The position numbers were made by a program, and so were the translations under genes. From Tetragonia tetragonoides (Eukaryota; Streptophyta; Magnoliopsida; Caryophyllales; Aizoaceae), in NCBI GenBank assembly GCA_038025085.1, contig CM076145.1, forward strand, positions 10,947,000 through 11,010,999: a stretch of 64,000 bases of DNA, given 5' to 3'. This document shows, piece by piece, positions 1 to 9,819 of the stretch. Numbering within the stretch: position 1 is the stretch's first letter; each line of letters starts with the position of its first letter. Under the pieces are notes generated by a model that made no database searches, had not been told where the DNA came from, and worked only from the letters and a program-made list of their open reading frames with translations.

Positions 1-753
1 CATTCAAAAGCTTGAGTTGAAGCTTGTTTGTACTTGTAAACATCCTTGGTTAAGTTTCTCACTCAAATGAATGCAAACAAAGCATTTGGGTGCTTTCACT
101 TAATATACAACACAAAAGAACTCAATCTTTTTCACCCTAGTCATATGAGCTTTTAAAACGCGTAAATGCATTCAAAAGCTTGAGTTGAAGCTTGTTTGTA
201 CTTGTAAACATTCTTGGTGTAGTTTCTCACTGAAATGAATGCAAACAAAGCTTTTGGTTGCTTTCTCTTAAAATACAACACAAAAGAACTCAATCTTTTT
301 CACCCTAGTCATATGAGCTTTTAAAACGCGTAAATGCATTCAAAAGCTTGAGTTGAAGCTTGTTTGTACTTGTAAACATTCTTGGTGTAGTTTCTCACTC
401 AAATGAATGCAAACAAAGCATTTGTGTGATTTCTCTTAATATACATTACAAAAGCACTCAATCTCTTTCACCCTAGTTGTAAGAGCTGTTAAAATGCGTA
501 AATGCATTCAAAAGGTTGAGTTAAAGCTTGTTTGTACTTGTAAACATCCTTGGTGTAGTTTCTCCCTCAAATGAATGCAAACAAAGCATTTGGGTGCTTT
601 CCTTAATATACAACACAAAAGAACTCAATCTCTTTCACCCTAGATGTAAGAGCTGTTAAAACGCGTAAATGCATTCAAAAGGTGGAGTTAAAGCTTGTTT
701 GTACTTGTAAACATCCTTGGTGTAGTTTCTCACTCAAATGAATGCAAACAAAG
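1..753 (-). repeat. 168-bp satellite array, minus orientation
   Basis: About 4.5 head-to-tail monomers reading CTTGTAAACATCCTTGG on the given strand. The block ends at the CAAAG target duplication of the solo LTR. One monomer has a 2-base deletion in its CTTTCTCTTAAT stretch (near 600) and another has CTTTCACTT instead of CTTTCTCTT (near 105). The 2-base deletion recurs in the inverted copy near 60,961, so this block is the left arm of a long inverted duplication. Confidence 0.95.
749..753. repeat. Target-site duplication (left) of the solo LTR
   Basis: CAAAG, identical to 1717-1721. It is the ordinary satellite sequence in AATGCAAACAAAG, duplicated on insertion. Confidence 0.9.
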
Positions 754-1716
754 TGATGCGTTGGCATCAAGCTCCTCTCTTCAGTTAAGTGCCATACGAT
801 CTGTTCTTGGTCCATCAATGATTTTATCATGTTCTATGGCACTCTTTTAGTACATGGTGCCTTCATTAATGGTCCTAGGGGCCTAATGTCCTTTCAATGG
901 CATTAACCTGATTAGGCCGTACATTATTAGTCCGTACAACATGCCGTGCACAAGTCCGTGCACGAATAACCTTGCAATTGGCTTAATTATCATGATTAGT
1001 TGATTAACATGGTTTTTGTCCGTACAAATGTTTGTACACATGTTCGTACTTAATTAGTTTAATTATGCTGCATGTAGTTAGTTAATTAGGAAGTTTTAAT
1101 TGCATTTTGAATTTCCTAAGTAGCTGCTGAATGAGGAGAGTCTAAAAGCACATGGGATAGATAATGATGAGGCTTGAGGCTCCTCTTACAGTTCACCCGT
1201 TTGTCCTTATGCAAGGACAAGCAACAGCTGTCAAGTGGTCCAAAACGGAAGGAAATGCGCTCCAAATTGTACTGCACGTATTTGGCTCATTTCTGGGCAA
1301 AATACTGAAGTTTCATTTTGCTTGGGCACTACTCTTGGACAGCTCACCCTTTCTAGAGTATTCTTAGGTTATTAAGGCACATTTGTGACCCCTATAAATA
1401 TGTAAGAACAGCTGATGTAAAAGGCACTTGATGATGAATGAAAATATGAAATGGCTGCTGCCTTTTGGTTACAAACCTTGTTGTTCTTTATAATGTCCTT
1501 AGGGATATTTGGTGAAACAAGTAGTATCCTTTAGCCTTGACTTGGTGGTTAAATCCTTTATAGTCTTGGTGGTGGTGCTATCTATCCTCCCTCTTCTTAT
1601 TTTTCGTTTCATTTACTTCGTTTTCAATCTCTATAATCAAAAAAAACAAACAAAATATTATCAAAACATCAATTGTTCAAAAACGAGCTAAAAGCTTCAG
1701 TTTTGCTAACGCATCA
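754..1716 (+). mobile_element. Solo LTR of a CRM-like Ty3/gypsy element
   Basis: A 963-bp LTR without an internal region. It begins TGATGCGTT and ends AACGCATCA, a perfect 9-bp terminal inverted repeat, and is flanked on both sides by the 5-bp duplication CAAAG (749-753 and 1717-1721). The middle, about 1140-1500, is closely similar to the 784-bp LTRs of elements 2 and 3. Shared parts include the small U3 reading frame (here 1164-1367, 67 codons) and a TATAAATA box at 1393-1400. The first 400 bp and last 200 bp differ, so this is a longer subfamily. Solo LTRs are normally left by recombination between the two LTRs of a full element. The matching TSD supports that, rather than truncation. Orientation (plus) is judged from the TATA box and the similarity to element 3. 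Confidence 0.93.
1393..1400 (+). promoter_or_regulatory. TATA box of the solo LTR
   Basis: TATAAATA preceded by CCCC, in the same context as in the LTRs of elements 2 and 3. It marks the presumed U3/R boundary region. Activity is inferred only from the motif and its conservation. Confidence 0.6.
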
Positions 1717-1721
1717 CAAAG
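1717..1721. repeat. Target-site duplication (right) of the solo LTR
   Basis: CAAAG directly after the terminal CATCA. The undisturbed single copy of this site is visible in the inverted paralogue at 60812-60816 (CTTTG). Confidence 0.9.
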
Positions 1722-2611
1722 TATTTGGATGCATTCTCTTAATATACAACACAAAAGAACTCAAAGCTCATATGACTAGGGTGAAAGAGATTGAGGTCTT
1801 TTGTGTTGTATTTTAAGAGAAAGCAACCAAAAGCTTTGTTTGCATTCATTTCAGTGTGAAACTACACCAAGAATGTTTACAAGTACAAACAAGCTTCAAC
1901 TCAAGCTATTGAATGCATTTACGCATTTTAAAAGCTCATATGACTAGGGTGAAAAAGATTGAGTTCTTTTGTGTTGTATATTAAGTGAAAGCACCCAAAT
2001 GCTTTGTTTGCATTCATTTGAGTGAGAAACTTAACCAAGGATGTTTACAAGTACAAACAAGCTTCAACTCCACCTTTTGAATGCATTTACGCGTTTTAAC
2101 AGCTCTTACAGCTAGGGTAAAAGAGATTGAGTTCTTTTGTGTTGTATATTAAGAGAAAGCACCCAAATGCTTTATTTGCATTCATTGATTGTTTTTACTT
2201 GTAAATTCAAAAGGTGAATGCAAATAAAATTAAGAAACTGTTTAAAACGCGTAAACATCCTTGGTTAAGTTTCTCACTCAAATGAATGCAAACAAAGCTT
2301 TTGGTTGCTTTTTATGCATTCAATTGAGTGAGAAACTACACCAAGGATGTTTACAAGTACAAACAAGCTTCAACTGAAGCTTTTTATTGCATTTAAGCAT
2401 TTTAAAACCTCATACGACTAGGGTGAAAGAGATTGAGTTCTTTTGTGTTGTATATTAAGAGAAATCACCCAAATGGTTTGTATGCATTCATTTGAGTGAG
2501 AAACTACACCAAGGATGTTTACAAGTACAAACAAGTTTAAACTCTAGCTTTTGAATGCATTTACGCGTTTTAACAGCTCTTACGACTAGGCGAAAAGAGA
2601 TTGAGTTCTTT
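1722..2611 (+). repeat. Satellite with two orientation switches
   Basis: Minus-orientation satellite continues to about 1765, then flips to plus at ACTCAAAGCTCATATGAC. Plus monomers run to about 2185. A scrambled stretch follows (2186-2310) with a minus fragment and an unusual AATTAAGAAACTG joint. Plus monomers resume from about 2311 to the element 1 target site. The flip at 1765 and the joint at 2235 both recur in mirror image near 60,767 and 60,078. Confidence 0.9.
2607..2611. repeat. Target-site duplication (left) of element 1
   Basis: TCTTT, matching 7562-7566. Both copies lie in the satellite motif GAGTTCTTTTGTG. Confidence 0.9.
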
Positions 2612-3273
2612 TGATGTGAAATAAGTAACAAAACGGAAATTAACCTTTGATAGTATCACACAAAGGGATCTTGTTCAAGAATCACTCAAGAACAACTCAC
2701 GAATCACTCGTAAGGGTTTCAACCTGAATCACTCAGTTTGAGGGGTAAATACTCACGTATTCAATAATTAATCATCAAAGCACGAGTTTACAATAGCAAA
2801 GCTCTCCCCTATTTATAGACAAAGAAAATCTAAAGCTATTCGGAATCCTAATCCTAGTCCGAATAGGAAACTAACAATAAAACTGACTACAATTGTAAAA
2901 CGGACTAACTAACATCTTTCCTAATACCTAATGGACTTCTAATACTAATAACAATCAGATTATTACTCTCCTAAACATATTCTAACTAATAAAGGGAATA
3001 CTAAACGAAATAGAACTGAACAACTGATTACCTAGCGCCCAAGGCTCAAAACCGCTAGAACAGTTTCCTTGGCGCCCAAGGCTTCTTCTTTTCAGCTTCT
3101 AGTCATCTTCTTGCCACTCTAACATAGTTACCTCACACTTTACCTCACGTGGCATTATACTCTTGGCAATGAGCAGCTCAAGATCAAGCATTAACGTTTC
3201 AAGAACTGGGTTCTTGGACGTTCTTGATTCGTCGTCTTCTTGCTTGTCCTTTAACGTACTTGCTCCTGCATCA
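2612..3273 (-). repeat. 3' LTR of element 1
   Basis: 662 bp; in element orientation it starts TGATGCAGGAGC and ends TTTCACATCA. It contains the stop codon of the polyprotein (3099-3101), so its first 175 bases or so are coding. In U3 there are two direct copies of GCGCCCAAGGC (3035-3045 and 3072-3082), the second inside an inverted repeat CCTTGG-CGC-CCAAGG. A TATTTATA (minus-strand TATAAATA) lies at 2810-2817. Confidence 0.95.
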
Positions 3274-6200
3274 ACCTCCCCTTCTTTAAAAGAATTTGCC
3301 CTCAAATTCGTATCCTCTAAGTAAGGGCTAAGATCACCGACATTGAAGGTTGAGCTCACGTTTCCATACTCACTAGGAAGATCAATCTTGTATGCATTGT
3401 CTCCAATCTTCTCTAGAACTTGAAAAGGACCATCTGCTCGAGGCATAAGCTTGTTCTTGCGTCTAGAAGGAAATCTTTCTTTGCGCAGGTGTAGCCAAAC
3501 TAAGTCACCAGGTTCAAATAGAACTTGCTTTCTTCCCTTGTTAGCTCTAGCTTGGTACCTTGAGTTCATCTTCTCTACTCGCGCACGAACTTGCTCACAG
3601 GTCTTCTGGAAAGCTTGTTGTCTTGCCTTGGCATCTACATTGATAACATCATCTCTAGGCAAAGACACGAAATCAATAGGCAAATAAGGATTAATGCCAT
3701 ACACAATCTCAAATGGAGAACGACCCATTGTAAATCCAGGCGTTCTGTTATTTGCAAACTCCGCATGTGCTAGCTTAATATCCCAATCTTTTGTGCTTCT
3801 ACTCACCAACCCTCTAAGCAAAGTACCAAGGGTCCTGTTTGTAACCTCGGTTTGCCCATCTGTTTGTGGGTGATGTGAAGTGCATAGAACTCTCACAATT
3901 GCATAGAACTCTCGATCATATGTAGAATAATTCAAACAAGCTCCATTCAATTTCTCACTAAAATAGGCAATAGGACGTTTTTCTTGAATTAAAACAGCAC
4001 CTATACCCACCCCACTAGCATCACATTCAACCTCAAACAATCTATCAAAATCGGGTAATGCTAGAATAGGTGCTTGACACAACTTCTCTTTGACCTCAAC
4101 AAAGGCCTTTTGCGCACTTTCACTCCAATTAAACTCTCCTTTTTTCATTAATTCAGTAATAGGAGCAGTAATGGAACTAAAATTGCGTATAAACCTCCGA
4201 TAAAATGATGCCAAGCCATGAAAACTACGTACATCATGTATATTGGTTGGTGCTGGCCATGAAGCCATAGCTTCTACCTTGGACGGATCAACATGTACAC
4301 CATCTTTGGATACAATGTAACCAAGGAATATAACCTTAGGAAGCATGAAATCACACTTCTCTAACTTGCCAAAAAGCTGTTGTTCCTTTAGCTTCTCAAA
4401 TACGCGCTGTAGATGTACTAGATGTTCCTCCTTGGTCTTGTTGAATATAAGAATATCATCAAGGTAAACCACAACAAATTTACCAAGGAATGCTCTCAAT
4501 ACCTCGTTCATCAACCTCATGAATGTGCTAGGAGCGTTGCACAAGCCAAAAGGCATTACTAACCACTCATACAAACCATGTCGTGTCTTGAACGCGGTTT
4601 TCCATTCATCCCCCTCCTTGATTCTCACTTGATGGTATCCAGCTCTAAGATCTATCTTGGAAAACAACTGGGAACCATGTAGCTCGTCTAACATATCATC
4701 TAATCTTGGCATAGGGAACCTATATTTGATTGTGATATTGTTGACAGCTCTACTATCAATGCACATACGCCATGTCCCATCTTTCTTAGGCACAAGTAAC
4801 GCAGGAACAGCGCATGGACTTAGACTTTCTCTCACATAGCCTCTTTGCACAAACTCTTCAACTTGTCTTTGTAACTCTTTGGCTTCTTCGGGGTTACACC
4901 GATATGCTGGCCTATTTGGAAGTGGTGCTCCAGGAACTAGGTCAATTTGGTGTTCTATGCCACGCATAGGAGGTAAACCAGGGGGTAACTCCTCGGGGAA
5001 TACTTCTTTGAACCTCTCTAACAATAGGCGTAACTCAGGATCATAATTGGGATTGTTACACATGTTAGGCTCAAACAACAACACTAGGTAGCTCATAGTT
5101 TCACTAGCCACCTCTTTTTCCATCTCTTTCTCTCCTATGACCATTACACGACTCGCCTTTTTACTAGCCTTTGCTTCTTTAACTTCAGTGGCAGTCAAGG
5201 GTAACAATTTGATTCGTTTCTGGTTATGCTCAACAGTATAGATATTGTTTACACCATCATGACTAACTTTCCTATCAAATTGCCAAGGACGACCTAACAA
5301 TATATGACAAACACCCATAGGCAGTACATCACACCATAGATCGTCTTTATAACACCCTAAAGTAAAGCAAACTCTAGCTTGTTTAGTCACTTTTAACCCT
5401 CCCCCATCATTCAACCATTGCACAGTATAGGGTTTAGGATGACTTTTAGTAGGCAAATCAAGCTTATCAACCATCTCTTTAGAGGCAACATTAGTACAAC
5501 TCCCAGAGTCAATAATCAAATTGCAAACTTTACCTCTAACCTTGCAGCGAGAATGGAATATTTGCTCCCTTTGGTCGGACTCATCAATGGCCACAGTCGT
5601 ATGTAGCAACTTCGTAAGGATTAGGGTCTCTCCAACCTCGGGTATACCATAATCTTCAATGAGTGGCTCTCCAATATCTTCATCACTATCCTCGGTTATG
5701 GGCATAACAAACGAGGGCTCCATCTCTTCTAGCTCAGCGATGGTGAGCGCTTTCTTCGAGCCGCACTCATAGGCATAGTGTCCATATCCTTGACACTTGA
5801 AACAACGCAGTTGGTTCTTGTCCTTAGTAGCCACGGCTTTGCCTTTGTCTTGAGTTACGGGCTTGCTAGGGACACTTGCGCTCTTGGAGAATGTTGCATT
5901 CTCTCTTGCATTGTATTGGTTCCGAAAATTTGTATAGCCTTTAATCACATCTCGGGCAACCGATTTTTGCTCCTTCTCTTGCTTCTCAATCTTGAGAGCA
6001 ATTTTGCAGACGTCCTCAAAGGTTACGTAAGGAACAAGCTCTACCTTGCGCCTTAGAGTTGGGTTTAGACCTTTGATGAACCGCGCGATCTTTAACTCCT
6101 CCTTCTCCTCAAGATCACACATCATGTGCATATGTTCAAACTTCTGGAGGTAGTCTTGTACACTTGAGGTTTCTTGGCTTAAGGATGTGAGTTTCAAAAA

Positions 6201-6737
6201 CTGTTCTTGCTCAAATTCTTTAGGCAAAAATCGTTTCTTTAAATATTTCTTGAGTTTGTCCCAAGTCTCAATCTTTGCTTTCTCTTCCTTCTTGCGTCGA
6301 GCCTTTAGGTTTTCATACCATAAAGAAGCATGCTTGGTGAGTTTAAGCGTGGCTAACTTGCATCTTCGCCGCTCATCATACTCCTTGTATTCAAAGACTC
6401 TCTCCATAGTTCTAAGCCAATCAAGAAAGGCCTCTGGGTCATAGGAACGGTCATATTCAGGGAGTTCGACCTTCAAGTTCCTGTCATCATCATAGGGATG
6501 TCGTGGTTTAGGAGCGTCATTGGTTCTAGTCCCACTTGTGTCTTCAAACTCCTCATCGAAGTCGGGGTCACGGTTGTGGTTTCTCCAATGAATTCTGCGC
6601 ATCCTTGTCTCCATGTTCTCCCTATCTTCTTGGTTTCTTCTTTCCATCGCAGCCATCCGCTCTTCTTGAGATTTGAAAGACGTCCTAACATCCTCCATGG
6701 CTGTTAACAACTTTGCTAGTTCGCTGGGCTCACCCAT
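3099..6737 (-). CDS. Gag-pol polyprotein of element 1, integrase core deleted
   Basis: A single open frame of 1,212 residues. In order: gag capsid-like region with the pattern of retrotransposon gag (about residues 95-250); zinc knuckle [14 protein letters not shown] (C312, C315, H320, C325); aspartic protease [13 protein letters not shown] with D410; reverse transcriptase with YLDD at 758-761; and the start of RNase H with D906. At residue about 950 the frame jumps from the RNase H segment YAIVR straight to HPQTDGQTEVTNRT, the end of the integrase core. About 290 residues are missing compared with element 3: the rest of RNase H, the HHCC zinc finger and the first two catalytic aspartates. 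The GPF motif (about 1101) and C-terminal tail remain. The last 57 or so residues are encoded by the 3' LTR. No chromodomain was recognised. The start at 6737 lies about 160 bp after the primer site. Confidence 0.9.
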   Translation of the reverse strand: MGEPSELAKLLTAMEDVRTSFKSQEERMAAMERRNQEDRENMETRMRRIHWRNHNRDPDFDEEFEDTSGTRTNDAPKPRHPYDDDRNLKVELPEYDRSYDPEAFLDWLRTMERVFEYKEYDERRRCKLATLKLTKHASLWYENLKARRKKEEKAKIETWDKLKKYLKKRFLPKEFEQEQFLKLTSLSQETSSVQDYLQKFEHMHMMCDLEEKEELKIARFIKGLNPTLRRKVELVPYVTFEDVCKIALKIEKQEKEQKSVARDVIKGYTNFRNQYNARENATFSKSASVPSKPVTQDKGKAVATKDKNQLRCFKCQGYGHYAYECGSKKALTIAELEEMEPSFVMPITEDSDEDIGEPLIEDYGIPEVGETLILTKLLHTTVAIDESDQREQIFHSRCKVRGKVCNLIIDSGSCTNVASKEMVDKLDLPTKSHPKPYTVQWLNDGGGLKVTKQARVCFTLGCYKDDLWCDVLPMGVCHILLGRPWQFDRKVSHDGVNNIYTVEHNQKRIKLLPLTATEVKEAKASKKASRVMVIGEKEMEKEVASETMSYLVLLFEPNMCNNPNYDPELRLLLERFKEVFPEELPPGLPPMRGIEHQIDLVPGAPLPNRPAYRCNPEEAKELQRQVEEFVQRGYVRESLSPCAVPALLVPKKDGTWRMCIDSRAVNNITIKYRFPMPRLDDMLDELHGSQLFSKIDLRAGYHQVRIKEGDEWKTAFKTRHGLYEWLVMPFGLCNAPSTFMRLMNEVLRAFLGKFVVVYLDDILIFNKTKEEHLVHLQRVFEKLKEQQLFGKLEKCDFMLPKVIFLGYIVSKDGVHVDPSKVEAMASWPAPTNIHDVRSFHGLASFYRRFIRNFSSITAPITELMKKGEFNWSESAQKAFVEVKEKLCQAPILALPDFDRLFEVECDASGVGIGAVLIQEKRPIAYFSEKLNGACLNYSTYDREFYAIVRVLCTSHHPQTDGQTEVTNRTLGTLLRGLVSRSTKDWDIKLAHAEFANNRTPGFTMGRSPFEIVYGINPYLPIDFVSLPRDDVINVDAKARQQAFQKTCEQVRARVEKMNSRYQARANKGRKQVLFEPGDLVWLHLRKERFPSRRKNKLMPRADGPFQVLEKIGDNAYKIDLPSEYGNVSSTFNVGDLSPYLEDTNLRANSFKEGEVDAGASTLKDKQEDDESRTSKNPVLETLMLDLELLIAKSIMPREVKCEVTMLEWQEDD
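3274..3287 (-). promoter_or_regulatory. Polypurine tract of element 1
   Basis: On the minus strand AAAGAAGGGGAGGT directly abuts the 3' LTR. This is the usual plus-strand DNA priming site of LTR elements. It is also inside the coding frame. Confidence 0.8.
3868..3902 (-). other. Deletion junction in element 1 with a duplicated 13-mer
   Basis: GCATAGAACTCTC occurs twice, separated by ACAATT, at the joint between RNase H and the integrase core end. The sequence expected from element 3 has only one related copy. A short copied filler at the break is the kind of scar left by end joining. The frame is kept across it. Confidence 0.75.
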
Positions 6738-6884
6738 AGCTTCGGTTGTTGGTTTCTTGGGGATTCTTGGCTGTCTTCGTGAACAAAGGGCGGATCTTGC
6801 AAGAATCTTTCTCTAAAGCTCGCTATGGTGTCGTGTTTATGCTCAGGACCGTGTTGTTTAAACTTAAGAAAGTTCAAACCTTTA

Positions 6885-6896
6885 GCTCTGATACCA
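6885..6896 (-). promoter_or_regulatory. Primer binding site of element 1 (tRNA-iMet)
   Basis: Minus strand TGGTATCAGAGC, three bases inside the 5' LTR. This matches the 3' end of plant initiator-methionine tRNA used by most plant Ty3/gypsy elements. Confidence 0.9.
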
Positions 6897-6899
6897 AGT

Positions 6900-7561
6900 T
6901 GATGTGAAATAAGTAACAAAACGGAAATTAACCTTTGATAGTATCACACAAAGGGATCTTGTTCAAGAATCACTCAAGAACAACTCACGAATCACTCGTA
7001 AGGGTTTCAACCTGAATCACTCAGTTTGAGGGGTAAATACTCACGTATTCAATAATTAATCATCAAAGCACGAGTTTACAATAGCAAAGCTCTCCCCTAT
7101 TTATAGACAAAGAAAATCTAAAGCTATTCGGAATCCTAATCCTAGTCCGAATAGGAAACTAACTACAAAACTGACTACAATTGTAAAACGGACTAACTAA
7201 CATCTTTCCTAATACCTAATGGACTTCTAATACTAATAACAATCAGATTATTACTCTCCTAAACATATTCTAACTAATAAAGGGAATACTAAACGAAATA
7301 GAACTGAACAACTGATTACCTAGCGCCCAAGGCTCAAAACCGCTGGAACAGTTTCCTTGGCGCCCAAGGCTTCTTCTTTTCAGCTTCTAGTCATCTTCTT
7401 GCCACTCTAACATAGTTACCTCACACTTTACCTCACGTGGCATTATACTCTTGGCAATGAGCAGCTCAAGATCAAGCATTAACGTTTCAAGAACTGGGTT
7501 CTTGGACGTTCTTGATTCGTCGTCTTCTTGCTTGTCCTTTAACGTACTTGCTCCTGCATCA
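6900..7561 (-). repeat. 5' LTR of element 1
   Basis: 662 bp, nearly identical to 2612-3273; differences seen near 7153-7156 and in CCGCTGGAAC. It carries the promoter: TATTTATA at 7098-7105, the minus-strand TATAAATA. Upstream are the paired GCGCCCAAGGC motifs (7323-7333 and 7360-7370). The polyprotein tail frame is also open here (7387-7561), as expected for a repeated end. Confidence 0.95.
7098..7105 (-). promoter_or_regulatory. TATA box of the element 1 promoter LTR
   Basis: TATAAATA on the minus strand followed by GGGGAGAG. It lies about 460 bp into the LTR. The motif is standard; use as a promoter is inferred. Confidence 0.6.
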
Positions 7562-7566
7562 TCTTT
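7562..7566. repeat. Target-site duplication (right) of element 1
   Basis: TCTTT, followed by TGTGTTGTATATT of the interrupted monomer. Confidence 0.9.
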
Positions 7567-9819
7567 TGTGTTGTATATTAAGAAAAAGCTCGCAAATACT
7601 TTGTTTACATTCATTTGAGTGTGAAACTACCGCAAGGATGTTTACAACTACAAACAAGCTTGAACTCAAGCTTTTGAATGCATTTAAGCGTTTTAAAAGC
7701 TCATACGACAAGGGTCAAAGAGATTGAGTTCTTTTGTGTTGTATATTAAGAGAACGCACCCAAATGTTTTCTTTGCATACATTTGAGTGAGAAACTACAC
7801 CAAAGATGTTTAGAAGTACAAACAAGCTTAAACTCAAGCTTTTGAATGCATTTACGCGTTTTAAAAGCTCATATGACTAGGGTGAAAAAGATTGAGTTCT
7901 TTTGTGTTGTATATTAAGAGAAAGCACCCAAATGCTTTGTTTGCATTCATTTGAGTGAGAAACTTAACCAAGGATGTTTACAAGTACAAACAAGCTTCAA
8001 CTCAAGCTTTTGAATGCATATACGCGTTTTGAAACCTCATACGACTAGGGTGAAAGATATTGAGTTCTTTTGTGTTGTATTTTCAGAGAAAGCACCCAAA
8101 AGCTTTGTTTGCATTCATTGGAGTCAGAAACTACACCAAGGATGTTTACAAGTACAAACAAGCTTCAACTCAAGCTTTTCAATGTATTTACGCGTTTTAA
8201 AAGCTCATATGACTAGGGTGAAAGAGATTGAGGTCTTTTGTATTGTATATTAAGAGAAAGCACCCAAATGCTTTGTTTGCATTCATTTGAGTGAGAAACT
8301 ACACCAAGGATGTTTACAAGTACAAACAAGCTTTAACTCCACCTTTTGAATGCATTTACGCGTTTTAACAGCTCTTACATCTAGGGTGAAAGAGATTGAG
8401 TTCTTTTGTGTTGTATATTAAGAGAAAGCACCCAAATGCTTTGTTTGCATTCATTTGAGGGAGAAAGTACACCAAGGATGTTTACAAGTACAAAAAAGCT
8501 TCAACTCAAGCTTTTGAAAGCATTTACGCGTTTTAAAACCTTATACGACTAGGGTGAAACAGATTGAGTTCTTTTCTGTTCTATATTAAGAGAAAGCACC
8601 CAAATGCTTTTTTGCATTTATTTGAGTGAGAAACTACACCAAGGATATTTACAAGTACAAACAAGCTTCAACTCAAAATTTTGAATGTATTTACGCGTTT
8701 TAACAGCTCTTACGACTAGGGTGAAAGAGTTGAGGTCTTTGTGTTGTATATTAAGAGAAAGCACCCAAATGCTATCTTTGCATTAATTTGAGAGAGAAAC
8801 TACACCAAGGATGTTTACAAGTTCAAACAAGTTTCAACTCAAGGTTTTGAATGCATTTACGCGTTTTAACAGCTCTTACGACTAGGCGAAAAGAGATTGA
8901 GTTCTTTTGTGTTGTATATTAAGAAAAAGCTCGCAAATGCTTTGTTTAAATTCATTTGAGTGTGAAACAACACCAAGGAAGTTTAGAACTACAGACAGGC
9001 TTCAACTCAAGCTTTTGAATGCATTTACGCGTTTTAAAAGCTCAGCCGAAAAGGGTGAAAGAGATTGAGTTCTTTTGTGTTGTATATTAAGAGAAAGCAC
9101 CCAAATGCTTTGTATGCATTCATTTGAGTGAGAAACTACACCAAGGATGTTTACAAGTACAAACAAGCATTAACTCCAGCTTTTGAATGCATTTACGCGT
9201 TTTAACAGCTCTTACATCTAGGGTGAAAGAGATTGTGTTCTTTTGTGTTGTATATTAAGAGAAAGCACCCAAATGCTTTATTTGCATTCATTTGAGTGAG
9301 AAACTACACCAAAGATGTTTACAAGTACAAACAAGCTTTAACTCAACCTTTTGAATGCATTTACGCATTTTAACAGCTCTTACAACTAGGGTGAAAGAGA
9401 TTGAGTTCTTTTGTGTTGTATATTAAGAGAAATCACACAAATGCTTTGTTTGCATTCATTTGAGTGAGAAACTACACCAAGAATGTTTACAAGTACAAAC
9501 AAGCTTCAATTCAAGCTTTTGAAAGCATTTACGCGGTTTAAAACCTCATACGACTAGGGTGAAAAAGATTGAGTTCTTTTGTGTTGTATTTTAAGAGAAA
9601 GCAACCAAAAGCTTTGTTTGCATCATTTCATTGAGAAACTACACCAAGAATGTTTACAAGTACAAACAAGCTTCAACTCAAGCTTTTGAATGCATTTACG
9701 CGTTTTAAAAGCTCATATGACTAGGGTGAAAATGATTGAGGTCTTTTGTGTTGTATATTAAGAGAATGCACTCAAATGCTTTGTTTGCATTTATTTGAGT
9801 GAGAAACTACACCAAGAAT
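7567..9819 (+). repeat. 168-bp satellite array, plus orientation
   Basis: About 13.5 uninterrupted monomers. The anchor CTTTTGAATGCA recurs at 7840, 8008, 8176, 8344 and 8512, an exact 168-bp period. A typical monomer has TTACGCGTTTTA, GACTAGGGTGAAAGAG, TTCTTTTGTGTTGTATATTA, CACCCAAATGCTTTGTTTGC, CATTTGAGTGAGAAACTAC, CCAAGGATGTTTACAAGTAC and paired HindIII sites AAGCTTCAACTCAAGCTT. Several subtypes alternate, differing around GACTAGGG (CTTACATCTAGG, CATATGACTAGG, CATACGACTAGG). Confidence 0.97.

Larger units (their letters stand above)
2612..7561 (-). mobile_element. Element 1: CRM-like Ty3/gypsy retrotransposon, internally deleted
   Basis: A structurally complete LTR element of 4,950 bp read on the minus strand: 5' LTR 6900-7561, primer site, one gag-pol frame, polypurine tract, 3' LTR 2612-3273, and a perfect TSD TCTTT. 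The two LTRs are both 662 bp and differ at about three positions by eye, so insertion is recent. The polyprotein lacks most of RNase H and the catalytic core of integrase (junction near 3880-3900), so it cannot transpose alone. LTR ends TGATG and CATCA, the run-on of the coding frame into the LTR and the GPF integrase tail suggest the CRM lineage. It is a different family from elements 2 and 3. Confidence 0.95.

Noticed and set aside
1509..1691. 60-codon frame with a hydrophobic start in the solo LTR
   Set aside because: It lies in the pyrimidine-rich end of the LTR, is absent from related LTRs and has no family resemblance.
7840..8512. CENP-B-box-like motif in the monomer
   Set aside because: No stretch resembling the TTCG...CGGGA core was found in the plus or minus monomer.
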